64,000 nt of DNA from Enoplolaimus lenunculus (lineage: Eukaryota > Nematoda > Enoplea > Enoplida > Thoracostomopsidae), in assembly GCA_030248215.1 (NCBI GenBank), contig JASANG010003383.1:124001-188000 (forward strand), written 5' to 3'. The notes beneath the pieces were generated by a model that had not been told where the DNA came from, made no database searches, and worked only from the letters and a program-made list of their open reading frames with translations. The translations under genes and the position numbers were made by a program. Shown in pieces: positions 57,845-64,000 of this stretch; the first letter of the stretch is position 1, and each line of letters opens with the position of its first letter.

Positions 57845-58357
57845 TTGATTACAATGTGTGGGATGTCCTCAGGCACGAGCATCAAGCTCCTAAAATATGA
57901 GTAATGACGGCAAACACTTTTACTCGTGATCTCTGTGGTTCGAATCCTAACTTGTTAAAAATTAAATATCAACTAAAACAGAAAATATTTATTCAACACA
58001 GGGTTAAGCCTTGTTTGGTACATTTTTTCGTAATTTGTTCATAAAATCACTGTTTTTTTGTGGTAGCCCAAAGTTTAAAACAGCCGTATTCTGAATTCCG
58101 TTCATTGCTGGCAATGTTCATGAATTTTTTTAAGTTTGTCTTGCAATGCTGTTTCGGGAAGACTTGCCAAGTATATATTCAGCAGCCTCTACACAATGTC
58201 TCAAAAGCCATGGTATTTTCAACCTTCGTTAAATTTTATAAACGGTCCTAGCAAACATTTCGCGTAACAGTCGCAGAAGCGTTCATAGTCCGCGTCTTGT
58301 GACCTTGCAACTTTTTCTGGTGCAAATCTTACAAACTATGACCTTAAAAGCATATAC
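57845..58357. other. Intergenic, nothing recognised
   Basis: A B-box-like GGTTCGAATCC at about 57931 has no partner A box, so it is not annotated as a tRNA. Confidence 0.4.
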
Positions 58358-58790
58358 TGTAGTCACCCGAATAAGAGGAGGGACTGATATTTATTTGGCC
58401 TCTCAAGAGGGTACCCCCCTTGTTATTCGGTTACAAATTGTTATTTATTTTCAGCGCGCCCTCCTCCGCCCGTCGTTACTGATATATCCTGTATTGCAAC
58501 TATATATCCGGTGAATTAAACGTTTTGTGCCTTACATCAAAAGCTTGAGCGATAATGCAAGGTTATACTTTGGAATATTACTTTCAAAACTTAAGTACGC
58601 TTTAAAGTTTCGAAATCTACTTTATTTGGTCCTGGAGTCATTTATGCGCTACAATTAGGGTTAATTGACATTTATGGACTCTAATTTGAAGTGAGGCACT
58701 CTATCTGCTTACGGACTCTTATTAGGGATGTGGACTCTTATTGATTGGTACTCAAAATGTGGACCCCTCTCTTATTACACCCCTCGAAAA
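58358..58790. mobile_element. MITE (CTGTAGYGACCCGAATAAG family), long copy
   Basis: Left end TACTGTAGTCACCCGAATAAG then AGGAGGG, followed by CTGATATTTATTTGGCCTCT as at 62314. The right portion GATTGGTACTCAAAATGTGG then CCCCTCTCTTATTAC; the final terminus is worn. Confidence 0.65.
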
Positions 58791-59442
58791 AAAAAATGTG
58801 AAGCAGCGATCACCTAAAACCAATTAAATTTTAGTTAATAAATATTGCACGGGCCAAGTCGTTTACAATATTTCAACAAAACCCGCGCCTTCGTCGGAAA
58901 CAAGCATTAATTAGTCGTTAGTGTTAAGCCATGACCTCCATGCTGCTCTTTCCTACTTACACGCCTCAAGGCCTCTAGTTAGCTGGGTTGCAACAAGAGT
59001 CAATAATAACGCTTTTCGAACGTACCCGACACGCGTTCATACGGGACCCCAACAGTTGCACACTCTTGTCGTTGTCCGCTCTTGGTTGAACTTAGGACGA
59101 AATAACAAAACTGATAACAAAATATTTCTATTGCAGTTAAAATTGCATAAAGTTTGCACAATTTCGCGTTTAGCGTTTGCACGCAAGCATCGTAGCGTTA
59201 TTAACGAAATGTTATTGCCAGCGTTTTACTGAATTGATCGCACAGCCTGCACTTTTAGCTGATGTCGTATTAAGCAGTGAATATAGTTCTTATCTCGTAA
59301 TTGTTCGACATCTTTACGCTAGGTGTTTTCGTAGTGAATATTTAACACGGTATTCAACGCTGTTTTGCTTTTGGTACCTAAAGTTTAACGTAACATTGCG
59401 CAATATTTTTCCGGTTCAAATATTACAAACTGTAAACGTCAA
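58791..59442. other. Intergenic, overlapping ORFs not supported
   Basis: Two plus-strand ORFs (58921-59232 and 59177-59479) run here, the second into the next MITE. Neither has a family or splice context. Confidence 0.35.
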
Positions 59443-59638
59443 TGCCGATGCAAAGATCAGGGGCGGAACAGTAGTATAAGCGTATTCCTAAGCTTAAGCT
59501 TTAGCCTAAACCTAAGCGTGAGAATGAGCATGTTCCTAGCCTAAGCCTAAGCGTAAGCCAAGTAAAAAAATTCGTCTAAAGTTTAAGCTTACTCTATTCT
59601 AGTACCACAGAAAAACTCTTCGCCCCTAAACATGGGCC
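59443..59638. mobile_element. TTAGGC-bearing hAT-like MITE, complete copy (196 bp)
   Basis: Left TGCCGATGCAAAGATCAGGG, then GCGGAACAGTAGTATAAGCG. Two GCCTAA blocks flank GCGTGAGAATGAGCAT; the tail is CAAGTAAAAAAATTCGTC, CTCTTCGCCCC, CATGGGCC. Flanks AACGTCAA (59435-59442) and AACATCAG (59639-59646) agree at six of eight. Confidence 0.8.
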
Positions 59639-59934
59639 AACATCAGGAACGCGGTTGTAGGAATTGGTACTGTTTCCGGTAAAAATTGATGCTCGTTTCC
59701 GCTGTAGAAACACCAAAAATACGGTTATTTTTATGTTCAAAATTACTTTTGATTCATGTATAAATCGTGTAATATTTTACAGATTTGTTGTGATTGTTCG
59801 ATATGAAATTAAATGGTGAAATTCATTCCAAATCTTGAAAAATTTCTGTACATCCGATATTTTTTCTTTAATATCTTCGGAAACTCGGTGAAACCTTGCT
59901 TAGCTTTAAATTGTACTGGCAGAAAAGTTAAACA

Positions 59935-60205
59935 TCTTAGAAACTTTCACCCTGGCCCAGTAGTTGTGGCCCTGCCTGAACGCTTTCGTCCTCGCAAGCA
60001 GAAATCAGCATTTTTTCTGTCAACATTTTCTTTTAGAGGAATAAAATTGGGCAAACAAATACAGAGAGAGTCCAACAAACTTCGCCCGCTTTCTGGAAAA
60101 ATTTTGCCCCTCATAGAAGTTTAAACCTTGCATGTCAGTCATCGAAAACTTTTTGACTGTCACTCCTAAAAATATTTAGAAGCTTTAGCAAGGTGAGCTT
60201 AGTCG
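59935..60205 (-). repeat. Interspersed repeat (GCTCACCTTGCTAGG family), reverse
   Basis: The complement reads AGCTCACCTTGCTAAAGC, then TCTAAATATTTTTAGGAGTG, then CAAGGTTTAAAC. The outer boundary toward 59935 is uncertain. It ends about 145 bp before the ATG of the NIDO gene. Confidence 0.45.
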
Positions 60206-60350
60206 GTTTTATACATATGCTTCAATTGATATACAATGGCAAAATAATTTTTAGAGAACGAAAAATTAGAATGCCTGTCGATTCAAACCATATTTAATTC
60301 AACTAAACCAAAATTTAATTTCATTGACGTTTTAAATATTAATTTCAACA

Positions 60351-62775
60351 ATGGCCTACTCCGAAAAACTTCCAATTTACTTAACTCTCACCGCAGCCGT
60401 TTTTGCTATAGTCCTAAGCGTTGTATACACCGAACGCAATTCGCATTTAAACGCCACTCACCACAGCCATCACCCGCAACGATTCCACGGTGAGAAAGAA
60501 GCAGTTAAAAAACAACTAAAATATCAACCACACAAGCGTTATAGTCATCACAAATTAATATACACATCACCAACGAAACGGCGTCGAATCCGTCGTGCAG
60601 TGGCGAGAAAGCATCGACAAAATCGAACCAAGCGACAAACGTTGGATTTTCGAATTAATCCTGATCAACAAACGATCGGTTATAATGCTCGGACGAGCTA
60701 TCAAAATTGGTACGCGTGCAAACATGACCGATTTTGTGATCCGAGATCGCTTGAAAGTAAGTATTATCAACTGTCGATGATGACTCTTTGCATAAAAGTA
60801 TGCAACGGTTGGTTGTTGATTTTGCTGTCTGTATAAGGGCAGGGGATAGATTGGGTGAGATCTTGAGATCTTTTTAATCAAGCAGCTATGGAGAAGCATG
60901 CGAAACGAAGGCTCGAACGCATAAGGTACAGATGGTTGATCGAACGTTTCTGACACTGTCTCACGTTTCTCGCCTCTCCAACTATATTTATTGTCCGAAA
61001 CAGCAACCATACCTACTGATATTACGTATTACGGTCAAGCATGTATGTTGACGGATCAATTTGAAATTCAGTATCTTACTTAAAATTAAAAAAAATTAAA
61101 AATGAATTTGTTTTTTGTTCTTTAAAAACTCTGACGTTCACTGCCGGTGGAAGCGACCGCCAAACCCCGCAATTGGGGAGACCGCCCGTTGGGTCCCCAT
61201 TTTGGTAATGTAAAATTTTTTCGTGGACCATGAAGTTATAGCGCTGTCAAACATTTTAGTGGGACCCCCTTGGACCTGTTCGGGTTGGCTCGACTATCCT
61301 AACGCCGACACCCTGCGGGCACTCCACAAGTTGTACTATCTAAAGTCTATCCGAATTCCTCGGACGCATCGTAAACTTTAACAGCGAAAATTTCCAAGCA
61401 AATCAGTATTCAAAAAACTGTTGTTTCTGATTTCAGACTGGTGGATGCTGTATCCGTACGGCAAATGGGTCCTCGACGACGAATTGCTCGGATTGGTCGG
61501 TCGTGAAACACAAATCAATTTAGGTCAGGATTTTCCGTTCTACGGATACCGGTTCAACTATACCCAAGTGAACCCGAACGGGTTTGTTTCGTTTGGAATG
61601 CCGGTAATTCAGCAACCGCCGTACGATTTTCCAAATCCGCGATGGCCAATGGAACGCGATACAAGCTTTGTGGCGCCGTTCTATTCAGAAACTGCGTTTC
61701 AGTATGTCGGCAATACGAAAATTTCAAACGTCTATTACAGGACTGTACATCGACCACGGGTACGTTAACTCCAATCTTCTTCACTGGATCGCACGTATCT
61801 TAAACTCGAATTAGTTAGAAATTAGTGTTTGAATGTTTTAAATTTTGCGCTTATATGTTTTCTAAGCTACAAGACGATTAGCTTTGTAACTTTTGTGATA
61901 TACCTCAAAAACTTGTCAGATTTAGATCACTCTGTATACGGGGTTCAGCTGACGTTACGAAATGGATTAAGTGACTGCAGCGAGTTGTTAAATAAGTGCG
62001 GTTGTTGAATGGCTAAAAACTTAATAACTTTATGGGCGATCCTCCAGGCAATATATATGTACCAATACCAAATAGTTGAACCATATGAAATATATAATTA
62101 TATACGCATATATATGTCGTAGCCCAAGTCGTACTTCAGCCCAATTCCAAATTGGGCTAGTCCAAAGCGGAATTACTACTTGGGTTAGCCCAATGCGGAA
62201 ACATGTCAGATAAGTTTGTGCGTTTTCGAATTGGTTACTTGATGTCGTAATTGTGCTTGATTCCCTTTTGCTCAGTAAAACGAATTTTTAGGTAGCCCAT
62301 AGGTGAAGGCGTACTGTAGTGACCCGAATAAGAGGAGGGGCTGATATTTATTTGGCCTCTCCAGAGGGAGCCCCCTGTTATTCGGTTACGGACTGTTATT
62401 TGTTTTCAACCCGCCCTTCGTCACCCTTCGTTACTGGTCTATATCCGGTATAGCAACTATCCGTTCAGTTAGAGGTTTATTTGTCTTGTATCAAAAGCTT
62501 GCCCGATAATGAAAGGTTATACTCAGGAATTACTTTCAAAACCTAAGTACGCTTTGATTGGGACTCAAAATGGAGAACCCCTCTTATTACCCTCCTCTTA
62601 TTCGGGTCGCTACAGTACACTTGTCGCATAGAAAGAATTACGCCGTAGAATAGCCCAAGTCGTAATTACGCCCTGGACAAGGCCAATTCGGAATTGGGCT
62701 AAATTTATTGGGCTAGTCAAGGGAGTAATTACAACTTGGGCTACGACACACACACATAAATATTTATATATATAA

Positions 62776-62838
<63 letters not shown>

Positions 62839-63324
62839 TTTATATATATACATAGATTTATATATACATATATATAAAGTATATATGTGTGTAAATGAAT
62901 GAAACGTCAACGATCTCACGCGTACGCCAGATTAGTTGGTAAATTTCGAAGAGGGTGTTTGATGGGCACGGCAAATTTTTTGTCTACAGAGTCCGAAGCT
63001 CACTCGCCCCAAAGCAAAATTACCTGGTTTACGCATATAGGAGTTGCATAAAATAACTTCTAGCTTTACAATGTTTGGTACACAAACGACGGATCACGAA
63101 TATATTTATCATGTTCAAATATAGCAAAAAAATGTTATAGGTTGAAAATCCCGGTTGGAACAACAATCCGTTAGACACGCAGCCGAACTTTGGACCCGAT
63201 AACACGCAGTACGGCATGGACAACTATGAAACACAGTATATGAATACGGCTGAAAACGGTGGGTTCAATAATAATCCATTTGGCATGTACGGACCGAGAA
63301 CACGCCGCAAGCGACAAATTCCAG
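60351..63324 (+). CDS. NIDO-domain (Mesh-like) membrane/matrix protein, first 3 exons, partial
   Basis: Exons 60351-60756, 61437-61759 and 63141-63324 join in frame (E|N at a phase-1 intron, phase 0 at PR|VENPG); exon 3 ends at a phase-1 donor and the gene leaves the window. Residues 8-28 ([19 protein letters not shown]) are a signal peptide or anchor. A histidine/arginine-rich region contains NRTKR and RRIRR convertase-type sites. Exon 2 carries the start of a NIDO domain: [45 protein letters not shown], and [10 protein letters not shown]. Exon 3 is Asn/Gly-rich and ends with a TRRKRQ convertase site. NIDO at the N-terminus suits Mesh-type proteins, which continue with AMOP, von Willebrand D and sushi domains and act at epithelial junctions; those parts would lie to the right. 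Nidogen is less likely given the short N-terminus. Confidence 0.8.
60757..61436 (+). other. Intron 1 of the NIDO gene
   Basis: GAAA|GTAAGT donor and GATTTCAG acceptor. The middle (61140-61330) is more GC-rich, with GGGGAGACCGCCCG and ACGCCGACACCCTGCGGG words; nothing coding recognised. Confidence 0.7.
62117..62746. mobile_element. Non-autonomous element (TCGTAGCCCAAGTCGTA) split by an insertion, NIDO intron 2
   Basis: The left end TCGTAGCCCAAGTCGTAC and the complement of the right end TCGTAGCCCAAGTTGTAATT form an inverted repeat. Additional AGCCCAATTCC/GGAATTGGGCT arms lie inside. Interrupted by the element at 62314-62615. Shares its interior with 8669-9010. Confidence 0.8.
62314..62615. mobile_element. 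TA-flanked MITE (CTGTAGYGACCCGAATAAG), 302 bp, nested
   Basis: Ends CTGTAGTGACCCGAATAAG and the complement CTGTAGCGACCCGAATAAG, both continuing AGGAGGG, give an inverted repeat of about 26 bp with one mismatch. TA lies on each side (62312-62313, 62616-62617), the target of Tc1/mariner-type elements. No ORF. Confidence 0.85.
62753..62880. repeat. (TA)n microsatellite
   Basis: About 125 bp of nearly pure TA dinucleotide with AAAT/TTTA interruptions, directly after the previous element. Confidence 0.95.
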
Positions 63325-63349
63325 GTATGTTTTTATTGTAACATTGTTT

Positions 63350-63549
63350 GGCCCATGTAAAGATCAGGGGCGGAACGTTTTTCTGCGGGACTAGAATAGA
63401 GTGAGCTTAAGCTTTAGACTATTTTTTGCTTGGCTTAGGCTTAGGCTTAGGCTTAGGAATAAACTCATTCTTACGCATAGGCTTAGGCTTAGGTTTAGGC
63501 TTAGGAATACGCGTATAATACTGTTCCGCCCCGGTTCTTTACATTGGCC
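63350..63549. mobile_element. TTAGGC-bearing hAT-like MITE, best-preserved copy (200 bp)
   Basis: Left end GGCCCATGTAAAGATCAGGG and the complement of the right end GGCCAATGTAAAGAACCGGG, both continuing GCGGAAC, form an inverted repeat of about 28 bp. Perfect 8-bp direct flanks CATTGTTT (63342-63349 and 63550-63557). The interior has (TTAGGC)4, the spacer AATAAACTCATTCTTACGC, and a second (TTAGGC)4-like block. Lies in the NIDO gene just after exon 3. Confidence 0.92.
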
Positions 63550-63557
63550 CATTGTTT

Positions 63558-63911
63558 AAATTGAATTATATTTTTAGTCAAAAAACTTTCAAGACCCCAA
63601 TTTTTTTGAATGATGGTTGTGCCGCTCTTCTGCGGACGTGTTCTCCTCTGGCCCGAAAAATTTTGGAATGCAGAAAGCGAATTCTGTGTTAGGAAAATTT
63701 TTCTTGCTCTGCCCTCTCTACTTACAATATTTGGTTGATAGGTTAATATATTTCCCGTAAACAACGGACGGAATAAGCTAGCCGTTAGTGGTCGGGGTGC
63801 AGCTATGATCTCTATCGTCCTGCTCAGCTCATAGCTATCTCTGGATGGCGTATGCAACTATCAATTTGTCTCCTCATACTAGCACATTTATTGGCAAGCT
63901 AATCTTTTCAG
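63558..63911. other. NIDO gene intron 3, nothing recognised
   Basis: About 350 bp downstream of exon 3 with no acceptor-supported coding sequence. A minus-strand ORF crosses it and the adjacent MITE and is not supported. Confidence 0.45.
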
Positions 63912-64000
63912 CGAGTGTATAGAACATAGCCGTAACAGTACTATAAGTATACACCTAAGCATAAGCATAAGTCAAACAAAAAAACTTAGTCTAAAGCTTA
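63912..64000. mobile_element. TTAGGC-bearing hAT-like MITE, cut by window edge
   Basis: GTGTATAGAACATAGCCGTA, then ACAGTACTATAAGTA, then CCTAAGCATAAGCATAAG and the usual CAAAAAAACTTAGTCTAAAG tail; the right end lies outside. Confidence 0.65.

Noticed and set aside
57931-57941. GGTTCGAATCC, a perfect tRNA B-box-like word
   Set aside because: No A box or cloverleaf upstream on that strand.
59813-60124. 103-codon ATG ORF upstream of the NIDO gene
   Set aside because: Its second half overlaps a dispersed repeat and the peptide resembles no family.
61554-61784. Minus-strand ORF across the NIDO exon
   Set aside because: A shadow of exon 2 on the opposite strand.
1-64000. CRISPR arrays, rRNA genes, reverse transcriptase or integrase genes
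   Set aside because: Looked for in the ORFs and repeats; none seen.

Overview
The window reads as AT-rich nuclear DNA of an invertebrate animal: spliced genes with GT..AG introns, no operon structure and very high density of short non-autonomous DNA transposons. Degenerate arrays of TTAGGC, the telomere unit typical of nematodes, recur in more than a dozen places, and the three good genes (two Dispatched-type transporters and a Mesh-like NIDO protein) suit a nematode. The phylum is therefore an inference; the species is not identified.

Layout. 1-10 kb: no firm gene, many short transposons, one possible terminal exon (7472-7639). 10.1-16.3 kb (+): a five-exon Dispatched-type gene (predicted 1,210 aa). 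16.3-19.2 kb: a short spacer with a tRNA-like relic and four transposon copies. 19.2-26.5 kb (-): a second five-exon Dispatched-type gene (predicted 1,402 aa), arranged tail-to-tail with the first and having the same exon phases and two identical exon lengths (124 and 110 bp). 26.5-55.4 kb: about 29 kb with no confident gene, filled with transposon relics, an intact-looking Harbinger-like element nested in another element (35.2-36.1 kb), a recent 1-kb tandem duplication (48.5-50.5 kb) and one small possible membrane ORF (46.3 kb). 55.4-56.6 kb: a small secreted cysteine-containing peptide gene preceded by a 22-bp minisatellite, then unrecognised probable coding exons. 60.3 kb to the right edge: the first three exons of a NIDO-domain (Mesh-like) gene that continues beyond the window.

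The two Dispatched-like proteins would be 12-pass RND-family exporters of lipid-modified or apical cargo; the NIDO protein would be an apical or junctional membrane or matrix protein. All are plausible parts of epithelial and cuticle biology, but nothing in the sequence shows that they work together. The most unusual content is in the repeats: a hAT-like miniature element (8-bp target duplications) whose interior is built from telomere-type TTAGGC repeats, present in about fourteen complete or partial copies; an unrelated inverted-repeat family also carrying TTAGGC; and a family with 7-bp target duplications, including a tandem dimer that shares its target duplication. No reverse transcriptase, integrase, capsid or CRISPR sequence was seen.
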